64,000 nucleotides of DNA, taken from NCBI GenBank assembly GCA_022496805.1, contig CM040093.1, forward strand, positions 684,501 to 748,500, read 5' to 3'. The stretch comes from Pohlia nutans. Its lineage: Eukaryota > Streptophyta > Bryopsida > Bryales > Mniaceae. A model generated the notes under the pieces. The model was given only the letters and a program-made list of their open reading frames with translations. It was not told the DNA's origin and did not search any database. Shown in pieces: positions 35,453 to 46,265 of this stretch; the first letter of the stretch is position 1; each line of letters begins with the position of its first letter. Position numbers and translations under genes: made by a program.

Positions 35453-36157
35453 TTGTTTCTGATCCTGTTTGGTTCTCAGGTTGGCGTTTTCCCGGTGTAC
35501 TCGCCGCCCGCCGCGCAGCCCCTGACAAGGAGTCTGCTGTCGGGGTCTGAAGCCTCGTTCCCGGGGGTGTCGGAGTCTGCTGGAGGTAGCTGCGGTCCCT
35601 CCAGGTATTCAAAGCCCTACGTCCTCTGCTCGGCCACGGACGCTGCATCTGCCGCTATCGATTTCTCCACGGGGAGTGTGGATGATGGTGTCGTCGATAG
35701 CCCTCCCAATCGAGGTTCCGCCAAGACCCCCGTCTGCTCCCCTTCGCCGCTGAAGCGTTCAACCTCTACGCCGGTCCGAGATCGCTCTCATTCGCCAACT
35801 CCGCGTACCAAGTCCACCCCGCAGAGGAAATTGTACGGAGACTGTGGCGATGGCGCTGTGATTCCTTGCATCAAGGATGGCGGTGCTTTGCCGGTGCGTT
35901 CTTCTGCACCTGGAGAAGCGCATCCGGCCCCATCGGGCGGGGGTCGCAAGCGCCCGGTCCCTTTGCGTTCCCCGAAACCTGCTCAGTTTCCTCGGATCGA
36001 AGATAATTTGCTTAGCCGGCTCCGCCTTGGAGGGGCGGTTCTTCCGGCTCAGCGGGTCTGGTCCCCGGTCGTCGAATCGTGCGTGATGATCGTCGGCCCG
36101 AGGACTCAAGATCCATGGGCGTCGCGTGCCCGAACCTTCGCTCCACGAACCGAGTGA
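35453..36157 (+). CDS. Ser/Pro-rich hypothetical frame containing a palindrome
   Basis: An open frame of up to 234 codons. The first 27 nt may be intronic (TTCTCAG acceptor near 35479). It is rich in Ser, Pro and Arg with SP/TP dipeptides (SPTPRTKSTPQRK) and resembles a disordered, phosphorylatable tail. A palindrome at 35987-36007 is translated as FPRIEDN, again the PRxED phase. It could be a 3' exon of the phosphatase-like gene at 34177-35200 or a separate gene. No family recognised. Confidence 0.4.
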   Translation: MFLILFGSQVGVFPVYSPPAAQPLTRSLLSGSEASFPGVSESAGGSCGPSRYSKPYVLCSATDAASAAIDFSTGSVDDGVVDSPPNRGSAKTPVCSPSPLKRSTSTPVRDRSHSPTPRTKSTPQRKLYGDCGDGAVIPCIKDGGALPVRSSAPGEAHPAPSGGGRKRPVPLRSPKPAQFPRIEDNLLSRLRLGGAVLPAQRVWSPVVESCVMIVGPRTQDPWASRARTFAPRTE

Positions 36158-37430
36158 AGGCTCCTCGGCCTACCAGATCACTCTCAACTTCCGAGATTTC
36201 ACCGCGCCCTTTCAGGGGCCATTTTGATGTAAACTTGGCTCTCTACATGGGAATTCCCGGTGCAATGCCTTCCCGAAGTGGATCCCCGAAGCCTTCTCGA
36301 CGCGACGATATCCTTCGAGGCCTGTTAAAGGTGAAAGCGTTGGAGACTGCGAAGAGTCGTCATAGTACAGGCCACGATGGCTAGATAAGTGGGTCATGTG
36401 TTCCGCGTAGTAGTAGTGCGTCACTTACTGTTGTGTTACTATAAATATTAGCATTCTTCATAAAATCCCTTAAACATTTGTTATCCTCATAGCATATAGT
36501 TGTTCTTGTGTACTACCCTCTGTTGTTCTTGAATACCTTTACTGCCAAGGGAATATTCGAATATCTCATGTCTATAACTGTATCATGATCTACTACTAGT
36601 CATACTTGTATACTCGAGCACACGTTATACTTGTGTACATGAGCACGGTTTTGTACATTCCCACGCTGCCATATATTAAATAATACGTGCGGACTTCTCA
36701 TTTCCACAAATGTGTTTAATTGTGGCGCCATCTTTGTTTTTATTCGTTCTTGTATTTGAACGCCCACTTCTCTTACCCATCCATGACTATTTTTGATGTG
36801 GTTTGATGTGTGAAAGTCTCAAAATATGCAATTTGTCTCAATTTAATGAACATTAAATTTATTTGTTTATCCTTGATTGCAATAAGCTCAAAGTAACTAC
36901 ACCTTCTCTTGTTTCATCAATCAATCTCATTCGGCCTTTATTTATCTTTGGCTTCAACAACTATCCTTGGAAATAAGCCCACAATAGAGGGATGGGAGTC
37001 TCAAAATGACCATTTTGTGTCATTTTAATGAATATTGCCTTTTTCCTTTTTGGTACAAGGGTAAAAACTTCATGTCCAACTTTGAACACTATGATTTCAC
37101 AAATGGTGAGGAATTTGAAAATAAGATTTGGCGTGCATGTATATGTATAAGTTAGGTACTAGGTCCCATGTTTACATTAGTCAAAATATGTCATAAAATT
37201 TAAAATATTCACCTTGCATTAAAAAAGGGCAGTTCTTAAGATAAAACATAGAATCCAAGCCATTCTCCTTTGGGACTTAACCCCTAAGCGTCCTTGATGT
37301 TGAAAAACGACAGTTTGGATGAAGGGCTGAAACTTTGAAGAGTCATAACTTCTTCATCCGGAGTCCGTTTTTGACGAAATCATTGAAATGGATCCCAAAT
37401 CAAGTCCAGGGTTGTCATTTTGGACGTCCT
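36158..37430. other. non-coding spacer, two related 200-bp stretches
   Basis: AT-rich. GTCTCAAAATATGCAATTTG (36814) and GTCTCAAAATGACCATTTTG (36990) start related stretches containing TTTAATGAA(C/T)ATT. A TTAACCCCTAAGCGTCC terminus (TTAA 37277-37280) resembles the MITE ends but has no obvious partner nearby. No gene seen. Confidence 0.55.
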
Positions 37431-37720
37431 TGGACCAAAAAGCGTCCGATTTGACGTCTGGACGTCCGGACGGCAGCGTCCGCTGGGTAAATCCCGATTT
37501 ACTTTACCGCTGCCGTTTTTTACCCTGGCGGACGGCGTAGGCGGACGGGCGGACGGGCGGACGGGCGGACGGCCGCGCTGCGCTTGGCGGACGGCGTGGC
37601 GGACGGCGTAGCGGACGGCGGACGGCCAGCGATGGGCCTGGCGGACGGCGCGAGCGGACGGCCGGTCGGCCGAACGGCCCGTAGAGAACTAGAGGACGGC
37701 CAGGCCGTTCTAGGGCAGGG
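37430..37720. repeat. GC-rich GGCGGACGG repeat tract
   Basis: Tandem GGCGGACGG and GACGTCCGGACG units downstream of the hAT transposase stop codon. The same GGACG/CGTCC vocabulary is used by the satellite at 41545-42000. Confidence 0.85.
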
Positions 37721-38151
37721 CAGGGCAGGCATGTAAACCCCTAAACCCTGAACTATGCAAGCCGTTTCAAACAACAAACAAATTGAAGTGGCGGAGAAAA
37801 CATATTAGATTCTCAATAAGTCACTGTGGCCCTCTTTGTATAAAAAATATAGCGAATTTGTTCAGCGGGATAAAGCCCCACTTGTTCCAATAACATAAAA
37901 CATAAAAACAAATGAAATGTATTATACCATTCACATGACAATCATTAAGATTTGGAACGAACACTTGTATATTTTATATTTCGTAACTCAAAAACATTCC
38001 TAAAAGGAAACGTGAGTAGAATATTGCCATTCATTCACCATATAAATATATATTTATAAAATCCATCTACTATCCACTCAACTACAATTACTGAATATCA
38101 GAATATCTTATAAAATATACTCTAAGAAAATACATAAATGCTATTGAGTTT

Positions 38152-41100
38152 TCAATCTTCTTTGTAATCAGAATCTCCTTTCACCTCTGCTCCGCTACTG
38201 TCATCTGGATCACATGACTCGTCGTCACTAGAGTAATACTCATTTCCCTTGGTCTCCTTGAATGCTCGTTGGATACTCTTCATTTTCCGCGTGGATCCAC
38301 TCGCGTCAAGGGGGTTTTTGGCACGTACTCCCGGCTTTGGCGGAGAAACAGCAAATGGTTGCATGGGCCTTTTTCGTTTAAGATTGCCGTTTGCAGTTGG
38401 GCCAAATTTCTCTGCACTTGATGCTAGATGTTTCTGGCCCCCAAGTGTCTCCTTGTCCGTTCTTTTCTCCATTGGGCGGTGATTGTGCCTTGGGGGCACT
38501 CCTGAATGGTTTCTTACTATTGCCACTGCTAAAGGCAAATTTCCGTCACTTTCCGAATCTACGTCCGATTCTCTGATACGTCCATGCAGTGTTCTGGAAA
38601 GGGATACCAATCCCGTTGAAGAGGTCAGTGGAACTCTGTTTGTTGGTGTTTTTGAATTATCAAATAAGGATCTAGAGGCAAGAGTGGTGCTCTGAATTTG
38701 GTCTTCAAGACGAGAAGAATCTCTGTCTACAAACTTCAATGGACTCTTACTAATTGGACCAAATTGTTCCTCTATGGCTTTCCATTTAGGATGACCATTG
38801 TTCACCATTGTGGACTTTCGCCCATTTGAGAGCTCCAACTCAGAATCTTTGGGGTCCTTCGAAATACCTTCTTGCACTGTGTCAATCTTTGTACCACTAT
38901 CTTCACCACGTTTGTGCCCTTCTTCTTCACCCCGTTCCAGCGTAGAATTCTTCTCTTCCCTAACATATAAACGAGTATCGTTGGCATTTAATACTTGCAC
39001 GTGATTGCCCTCCTCTCCATCCTCAGCAAAATCGTATACATCGTTGCTTGAATTACCATATCTTGGTTGAGAGGGTTCAGGCCTTTCTGGAGAGAGTTGG
39101 TCACTCCAATCGTCCATCGGATCATCACGAGGCACATCAGCCCACCGATCATTGTCAGATGCATGATTTACCATCCAATCGAGTCCATCATCTCCATCCT
39201 CTCCCTCTGAAGCGGAATCAGAATCTTCTGATGATACATTTTCGTTGTACCACTTCTTCTCATCCTTTCGCTTTGCCTTCGCGAGGAGCTTCGAATTTGT
39301 GTACACGTACACTAAATCTTCAGCCCTCTTTTTTTGGAGGCGATTCCGAGACCTGTTGTGCACGAAAGAATAACTACTCCAATTGCGTTCGCATGATGAC
39401 GATGACACGGTTTGGGCTAGGATCCTCCGTGCTATTGGTGCAATGAGTTTTCCACATGCCCCTTCAAAATCCCACCATGCATGAGGCGAGCACTTCTGTT
39501 GTTTCGGATCCAACATATTGTGGAAGGGGGGTTCCTTGTGACGGAATGCCAAAAACTCTAGCACCACATTCGGATATGTTTCTGGAGAACATAATTTCCC
39601 AAGCACACGCTTGCATGCTGTAATGGCATCCAAGTCATCCGCTTGTTCCTTATCGTGTAACAAATAAGGATTCAAAAGTGCACCCGCATCGTGTAAATCC
39701 GTTCTGACCAATGCCCATCGCTCGCAGAAGTGCTTCTCCATGTCAATGCTTTCTTCACTGTCAAAGGTAAAGAATTCATCTCGCACCCTTTCAATGTGTT
39801 TCTCCACATTACGAAAGATGTGTCGGATTTTGCCCATACCAGGTTCCCCACTGTCAAAGTCTCGCAAAGCATACATCAACGGTACAACCACCTCTTGAAA
39901 GTTAGTACACCATTGCCAGAAGTGATCGTCCAAAATGTTCTTTTTCACGTCTCGAGACATAGTGCGCGTTTTTTTCTTTCTGTCGTCTCTGAGAGTGGTG
40001 ACATAAGACGTCCACTGTTCGTCCACCACAGACTGCTCTAAGGCTTGTCTGACTTCGATTAATCGATCCACCATCATAAAATTGGATCCAAATTTAGTTT
40101 TCCCTGCCAATACTAGGCTGTACTTCTTCTCGTGCTTTCGAAATACTGCAAGAGGCATGTGTCTCTTCTTTATGAACGTCACGATCGTCCGGGCCTTCTT
40201 CAACACCTCAGTTATCCACTTTGCCTTTGCGATGTCCCCCAATAAGAGGTTCATTGCATGCACAGCACACCCTTGGAAATAGATGTGATCATATTTGTTG
40301 GTTATGATCTCCGCTGCTGCCTTCATGACAGATGCGTTGTCCGTTGCAATTTGCACCACGTTCTGCGAGCCAACGTCCTCGATGAACTTTTCTATAATTG
40401 ACGTTTGGTACGCTGCAGTCTTTGTATGTCCCGAAGTGTCTACTGATCCAAGAAAATGCTCTCCTACTGGAGACACTATCATTGCATTGAATAAGGGTTG
40501 GTTTGTGCACGAGCTCCATCCATCAAATGTCAAAGTGGCTCCAAACTTGCGAACGCTATTAGCCATTTTACCTTCCAACACCTTCCCGAGTTCATTCTTG
40601 GCTTGCACCAAGAGTTTCTTCCGTAAATCATTGTAAGAGGGTGGTGCGTACGGTGCACGAAAATCAGAAGTTCTCCGTATCGCCTCCTTGAAAGTTGAAT
40701 TTCGTGCAATCAAGAAAGGTATATTAGCTTCGTAAAAAAACTTTGCCCATAACTTGTCCAACTCCCTTCGTTTCTCTTCCTGGAAACCCTCTGATATGCC
40801 CGCTTGTCGCAATGGACGGCCAACCCTACCAATTGCACTGTCACGTTCCGTTGATGGTGGTCTGCTCGCAGTAGTTTCAGTTGTATTAGAAGCAGACCTG
40901 TGAATTGGAATCTCTAGTGGTCCTTCGCGTGATTCTCGATCTGTTGATTGTGGTGTGCAAATTTCCATCACTTCCATGATATGCGTATTTCCCGCTCTCG
41001 GAGTGCGACATTCATCAGAATGATCTCGATTTGGACGCTTCGGAGGATTTCCTTTACAATTCAGAAAAACCCCTCTGATTTGAGATGTCAATCTCTTGCA

Positions 41101-41256
41101 TAGAGATACGCCCGTGTCACGGTTTCCGGATTCGTTCCGGTATCCAAGGTGACTCAACATCCTCGCCGCCTTCTTTGCAAAAACTGATCCACATGATAAA
41201 CACTTCACTTTTCCAGGGACTATATCCACGTACCAGTCTTTCCAATCGCTAGGCAT
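38152..41256 (-). CDS. hAT-superfamily transposase (BED finger, DUF659, hAT dimerisation)
   Basis: First in-frame ATG at 41256 (MPSDWKDWYV) gives 1034 residues ending TGA at 38152; the frame stays open 66 codons further upstream without ATG. A BED-like finger has Cys19-Cys22 (KCLSCG), His36 and Cys53. The DUF659/RNase-H-like core has TLTFDGWS (Asp245), ATDNAS (Asp306) and QGCAVHAMNLLL. The hAT C-terminal dimerisation block at about 590-660 has SSSSCERNWSSYSFVHNRSR, with the catalytic Glu/Arg/Trp pattern. The last 370 residues are an acidic, disordered extension longer than usual. No stop or frame change is seen, so this copy may be functional. It is divergent from the RING gene at 42323, with the GGATCGGACG satellite between. 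Target-site duplications were not identified. Confidence 0.93.
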   Translation of the reverse strand: MPSDWKDWYVDIVPGKVKCLSCGSVFAKKAARMLSHLGYRNESGNRDTGVSLCKRLTSQIRGVFLNCKGNPPKRPNRDHSDECRTPRAGNTHIMEVMEICTPQSTDRESREGPLEIPIHRSASNTTETTASRPPSTERDSAIGRVGRPLRQAGISEGFQEEKRRELDKLWAKFFYEANIPFLIARNSTFKEAIRRTSDFRAPYAPPSYNDLRKKLLVQAKNELGKVLEGKMANSVRKFGATLTFDGWSSCTNQPLFNAMIVSPVGEHFLGSVDTSGHTKTAAYQTSIIEKFIEDVGSQNVVQIATDNASVMKAAAEIITNKYDHIYFQGCAVHAMNLLLGDIAKAKWITEVLKKARTIVTFIKKRHMPLAVFRKHEKKYSLVLAGKTKFGSNFMMVDRLIEVRQALEQSVVDEQWTSYVTTLRDDRKKKTRTMSRDVKKNILDDHFWQWCTNFQEVVVPLMYALRDFDSGEPGMGKIRHIFRNVEKHIERVRDEFFTFDSEESIDMEKHFCERWALVRTDLHDAGALLNPYLLHDKEQADDLDAITACKRVLGKLCSPETYPNVVLEFLAFRHKEPPFHNMLDPKQQKCSPHAWWDFEGACGKLIAPIARRILAQTVSSSSCERNWSSYSFVHNRSRNRLQKKRAEDLVYVYTNSKLLAKAKRKDEKKWYNENVSSEDSDSASEGEDGDDGLDWMVNHASDNDRWADVPRDDPMDDWSDQLSPERPEPSQPRYGNSSNDVYDFAEDGEEGNHVQVLNANDTRLYVREEKNSTLERGEEEGHKRGEDSGTKIDTVQEGISKDPKDSELELSNGRKSTMVNNGHPKWKAIEEQFGPISKSPLKFVDRDSSRLEDQIQSTTLASRSLFDNSKTPTNRVPLTSSTGLVSLSRTLHGRIRESDVDSESDGNLPLAVAIVRNHSGVPPRHNHRPMEKRTDKETLGGQKHLASSAEKFGPTANGNLKRKRPMQPFAVSPPKPGVRAKNPLDASGSTRKMKSIQRAFKETKGNEYYSSDDESCDPDDSSGAEVKGDSDYKED

Positions 41257-41454
41257 CTTGAAAGGTTGAGAAGGTTGACGTTCAGCTACCCAGCAGTTGT
41301 AAATGACAGCATGCAATACCACATAGTCGTGTGACGGAAAAAGGTTTGTCTGAATACAAGAGTTATCAAATTCCAATAAGAATTTGACAACCGCACATTC
41401 AAACTCGTTAATGGTCAAGCAAGGGATACAAAATGTTGCCCTAGCCCTTGACAA

Positions 41455-41480
41455 TTGGTGAGTTTGAATGAACTCACCAA
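41455..41480. promoter_or_regulatory. 26-bp inverted repeat upstream of the hAT gene
   Basis: TTGGTGAGTT and AACTCACCAA, separated by six bases. A second half, CCATTTGGTGA, follows at about 41508. It lies between the satellite and the transposase frame. It could be a transposase or regulator site, or a terminal fragment; that is inference. Confidence 0.5.
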
Positions 41481-41544
41481 ATGAAAACCTTCATGATTTA
41501 TACTACCATTTGGTGAAATAGCCGTTGAACTAGCCGTTTAGGAA

Positions 41545-42000
41545 CAATAGATCGGGCGGGCTGGATCGGACGGGCTGGATCGGACACGCTGGATCGGACG
41601 GGCTGGATCGGACGCGCTGGATCGGACGGATTGGATCGAGCGCGGTGGATCGGACGGGCTGGATCGGACGCGCTGGATCGGACGTGCTGGATCGGGCGCG
41701 CTCGATCGGACGGGCTGCATCGGACGCGTTCGATCGGACGCGTTGGATCGGACGGGCTTAGGGTACGCGTTGAATCGGACGGGCTAGATCGGACGGCCGG
41801 ATCGCACGGGCTGCATCGGACGGACCGGATAGGAGCGGACGGGTTAGGGTTCGGACAGTTTTAGGGCCGGCCGCCGTAGCCTGATCGGACGCCCCAGATC
41901 GGACGGCACCGATCGGGCGGACAGCACAGATCGGACGGTCGTCGCGGGCGGACGGGCCGGATCGGCCGTCCGATCAGATTTGGGCGGGCGGACGGAGGGG
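41545..42000. repeat. GGATCGGACG satellite between divergent genes
   Basis: About 25 units of (GCT)GGATCGGACG(G/C), degenerating into GATCGGACGG and GGGCGGACG. The reverse complement is the CGTCCGATC unit found at 46866, 49885 and 52415. Open frames here (Asp-Arg-Thr-Gly strings) are repeat artefacts. A possible TATA-like CACTATAGAAG follows at about 42008. Confidence 0.93.
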
Positions 42001-42322
42001 CGGACGCCACTATAGAAGGGATGTTTAGGCTCATTTGCTCTTACTTCTCACCCCAAAATCACGCGGCAAGTAATTCCTTTTGAGGACTTCTTGGCCTTAT
42101 TTTACTCGGACGTGAGAGGTCATATGCTTATTGTCACCAATCATTGGTTGGTCACAATAAGCATCTACTACCATTTGATTCACATTTTCGCGGCATTTTC
42201 ACACGGACGGTTTATTCACGTTTTCGCGGCATTTCGTCATGGATTTTCTACGTTGTTGATTCACCTTTTCGCGGGATTTCGTCACAGTATTTCCACACGG
42301 TTGATTCGCTTATCGCAGAGTA

Positions 42323-45300
42323 ATGGCAAGTGAAGGTGAAGTTCCCGAACAGCCCCAGTCTCCGAATACTGATGCTGAACTTAGGAAGAACAAGCGCAAG
42401 GGTGCTCCTCATGCGCTCGATTACGAGGCATTGGACGACCCAGATGTTGTCGCTGATCCAGGATGGGAAGTACATGATGAAGAATACTGGTCTTCCAAGA
42501 CTGTCAAGCAATACGTCAAATTGTACCACATTGCTAAATTTTGGCCGAGGAATGAGTTCCCGGTAATTACAAGGTCCTTTACGTGCAAGCCATGGCTGTG
42601 CAATGACGATCATTTCCTTCACCGAGCGGAAGAGGTATGGAGGAAAATGTTTGGGGCCCGTCTCACGTCCAAGGGGGTATTCAACTATAACTTACTGGCA
42701 ATGGTCTACGTGGAAGTCAAATTGAAGCGCAAGGTGGATTGGAGTACTTACCCTACAATTATCACACATCCACTTCAGTTAGAAGATGGGCAGCGGGACA
42801 TTCCTGATTTGTATGATCCATCAAGCACAAGCACAAGACAGATGTTAGTCTCTTTGAAGAAACCGTATAAAAAGTCTGCAAGCAGCTCAGGTTGGGTGGA
42901 AGTAAAACCAAAGACCACCAAATTACGGAGACAACCTAAGGCCGCTTTGGAAAAGTTGAATGAAGGGGTGGAAAACAAAGTCTGTTGAACGGATCGAAAA
43001 CCAAGTCAAAGTTGAACAGGAGGAAAAATCGGTCCATGTTGAACGGGTGGAAAACAAAGTCCAAGTCAAAGTTGAACCAGAGGAAAACAAAGTCGAAACT
43101 ACAACTCTTCAGTCAACTGCAACTAGCATGATTCCATCGATTCCGTGTAAGAAGGAGGTGGAACAGTTGCCGCAAAATCCATCCACGCCAATTGACGCAA
43201 CTGCAGGTTCAAAAGGGAAACAGAAGTTGGAGCCAGATAACATTTCCAAAGAAGTCCGCGAAGAAAAGTATTCCATCGGACCGAATTGGACCATGACGGT
43301 TGCATTGGAGCATGTTGGTTCAAGCAGTGCAACTGTAGTCTCTCCTCAGGCTCCCAACGAGAAAGACACATCGGATGACTCGGATCCTGAAATTCTAGTA
43401 GATGGTGTATGGGGAACATGTAGGCCGTCTAAGACAAAGACAACGACTATAGGCAATATAGCGAATGCATTCGATGCGTTCATGAAGGAAGTTCCAATGC
43501 CGGGCCCAAATGCAGAAGAAGAGCAGTGGAGTCGGGCCGAACAGGTTCCACCGGACCTTGCACGTGATCTTGGTACGTTGATAAATCTTTCGAAGGGATT
43601 GTATCAAAACTTGGTACGATCCATGGACATAACACAGTTCCTCCATAAGTTGGCACCACAGCTTATATGCTCCATCCAATCGATTGAAAAACAAATGGTC
43701 ATTTATACGGGCGTTCAGCGTGTTCAAGAGCTCACCAAGAAACAAGTAGCAGATGTAGAGGAACGTGCAAATAAATTTGAGCAGATGGCGTGGGATTTCT
43801 AGGACGAATTGCGTGCAACCCATGTACTCAACTATTTCAAGGAGTTGCATCTCACCACTATGATTGAAGAGTTGATGAAACACAAAGAATCATCAACTAC
43901 AGCAATACTTGAAGAAACTCCCGCCCCATCAGAGCAGTTGTCTCTTCCATTTGATGCCAAGACTTCGGACGAAGCAGTACTTGAAGAAACTCATGCCCCA
44001 TCGGACCAGTTGTCTCTTCCATTTGTTGCCGAGACCTCGGACGAAGCAATAGTCGAAGATACTCTCGCCCCATCGGATCAGTTGTCTCTTCCCTTTGATG
44101 CCAAGACTTCGGACGAAGCAATGCTTGAAGAAACTCTTGCCCCATCGGACCAGTTGTCTCTTCCATTTGTTGCCAACACTTCGGACGAAGCAATAGTTGA
44201 AGAAACTCTCGCTCCATCGGATCAGTTATTTCTTCCCTTTGATGCAAAGACTTCGGACGGTGACAACCATGAACAATCGGCGGATACTATAGTACATCGT
44301 CCACGTGTAGCCGAGGTAGTAGTTGTACAAAAAATGCTAGATAGTCAACCCTGGACCAGACCACCAACCGAGGAGGGTGAAGCCAGCAACCAAGAGATCG
44401 AGACGTTGAGACAACAATTGCTCCAAGCAGAGATTGACAGGGATATAGCTGTGACTGAACTAGACTTCTGGAAAACTACCAGTGATATAAAGATACCGAT
44501 ACGGAAAGAGCATAGCCTGCCTTGGTTGAGTTATGTCCACCAATTAATGGATGTAGATGAATTGGTCGAGAGGCAATTGGGTTTTCTGTTCAAATATGGG
44601 AGCGAGAAAAGTGGGGATCTCTATACTCACCTGAGGGCATTGAGGAGGGTGAGAGACTTATTTGAGCGACAAGCCGCGGTGCCCGGAGCGCGTGCACTCA
44701 CAGAGTTCACCGCGTGGGGTGATGTTGACTTGATGATGGGACGGACACATGGGTTCCAAGGTTCTATGTTCGACAACATTGACTGGGCTTCGGCGATTGA
44801 GGAAGGGTGGATGCCACATAACGTGTTTTCTTCGCATTTATTGGAGAAAGAGAAGACGGTGGTTCATACGTGTGATCCAGCTCCCGCCTTTCTGAAAGAA
44901 ACATGTTGCTTGCGTCAATATGGTTTTGGTCCAGAAAGAGCAATCCAACTAGGACAATGTTCCCATACGTTTCACGTTAAGTGCATTGCGGAACATTGCT
45001 TACGGCGCTCCTATTGTCCCCAGTGCCGATCTCCTATACATGTCAGATTCTACGAAATGATGGGACTTCGCGCCGTTATGCCATCTGGTCATGAGTACAA
45101 CTAGTGGAACCTTCCTCTGGATCAACTACCAAAGAAATTTCTGAATTACAAGAACTGGGGTCAACCATTGGTATGGGATGTTGACTTCAACTGCCACGGC
45201 TTGTACCATGTGGAAGTACTAAATAGTAAGGAACACATTGTTATGGATGTTGATCCTCTTTTTTGGATGACCCGAGATTACGAAGTCGAAGTGCGAGCAC

Positions 45301-45935
45301 GTGCAATTGATAACGAGGCGGACCGGGAGGTGTTTTGTCGCAACTTTGGAGGATATTGGAGCGTGCAACATAAAAGGTTCTTTCGGTTCCCAAAGAAGGA
45401 AGTAAAAAAGAGAGATGATAACACTTGGTACGAGGCAAACAATGCGGTCTTAGGAAAACAATACTCAACGTATGACCGTACATTGATTGGTAGAGCTCTG
45501 GTCCTTTCAAAGTTGGAGGAGGCGGCTAAGCTTCGTGCTACAACGACTGAGGACATGTTTGTTGATGAGGAAAATTCCTATACGGATGTTGCTGGTGCAT
45601 TTGATAGAAGGATCAATGACGTCATCGAAACTTGGCGACGTCATATGCTAGCCAATAACGCATCAACGTCCACGGCATTTCTAAAAAATGAGGAAGTTGT
45701 AGCGGACGTAGTCGGTCGTGTGGAGAAGTACATGGAGGTTTTTAAGGCAAAAGAGGTGGATATGGATCGTTCTCGCAAGGGGAAACGAAAGGCCGACGAT
45801 GATGACAATTGGGAACCATCTCAAGACCACGTTGAAAAGAAGCTCGCGATAGATTCAGAGGTTGAGGCAGGCGGTAGAATTACTCATGATAGTCAGCGTA
45901 GACGTACTCGTTCGATGAATATTGAAAACGCATGA
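42323..45935 (+). pseudogene. RING-domain gene with element-type N-terminal domain, three lesions
   Basis: ATG 42323 to TGA 45935, about 1200 codons. Residues 33-143 (DPDVVADPGW, KQYVK, AKFWPR, YNLLAMV, VDW) match the start of the gene at 53061. A Glu/Val-rich repeat (VERxENKVQVKVE) follows, then five 24-residue repeats, a coiled coil, and a RING-H2-like finger near 44910-45050: CCLRQYGF, GQCSHTFHVKCIAEHC, YCPQCRSPI. The first Cys pair is adjacent, not CxxC, so zinc ligation is atypical. RING proteins are ubiquitin E3 ligases. The C-terminal part is charged and ends with a basic stretch. Lesions: a frame change near 42975 (equivalent to a 2-nt loss against the neighbouring repeat unit), in-frame TAG at 43800-43802, and in-frame TAG at 45102-45104. 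Coding continues coherently after each. Confidence 0.72.
43907..44266 (+). repeat. five 72-bp (24-residue) coding repeats
   Basis: Translated unit EETxAPSDQLSLPF(D/V)A followed by (K/E)TSDEA(I/V). Copies begin near 43907, 43979, 44051, 44123 and 44195, and alternate FDA and FVA forms, so a 144-bp dimer has been duplicated. Confidence 0.9.
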
Positions 45936-46265
45936 TTGTTTTTCAGCCATTTGGCTTTTATATTAATATATAATCTTCTATTGTCATTTCCATTATTGTT
46001 GACTTCAATGTAGAGTATATTTTCCACACTCAGCTTTCTTTCACTAATCTGTTTATACTTTTACTGTTTTTAGGAAATCATAATAATTGACAATTTGCAT
46101 TACATATTTACAACCCATTCCAATTTCAGAAGCTCCCATAAATGCAATTTATTGTGTTTCATGTAATAATTTTAAAAACAACATCAGAGAGCACTCTAGG
46201 CATATAGAAGTTTATCTGGTCAAAGTACCTAGTCCAAGAGCTGGTGAAGGAAGTTGGTTTGCTCT

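Noticed and set aside
38249..40636. Plus-strand frames opposite the hAT transposase
   Set aside because: Antisense shadows of an intact, motif-bearing minus-strand gene.
31050..45104. A non-standard genetic code in which TAG is sense
   Set aside because: TAG is also used as a terminal stop here (35200, 54188), one internal stop is TAA and another TGA, and frame changes accompany them, so decay is simpler.
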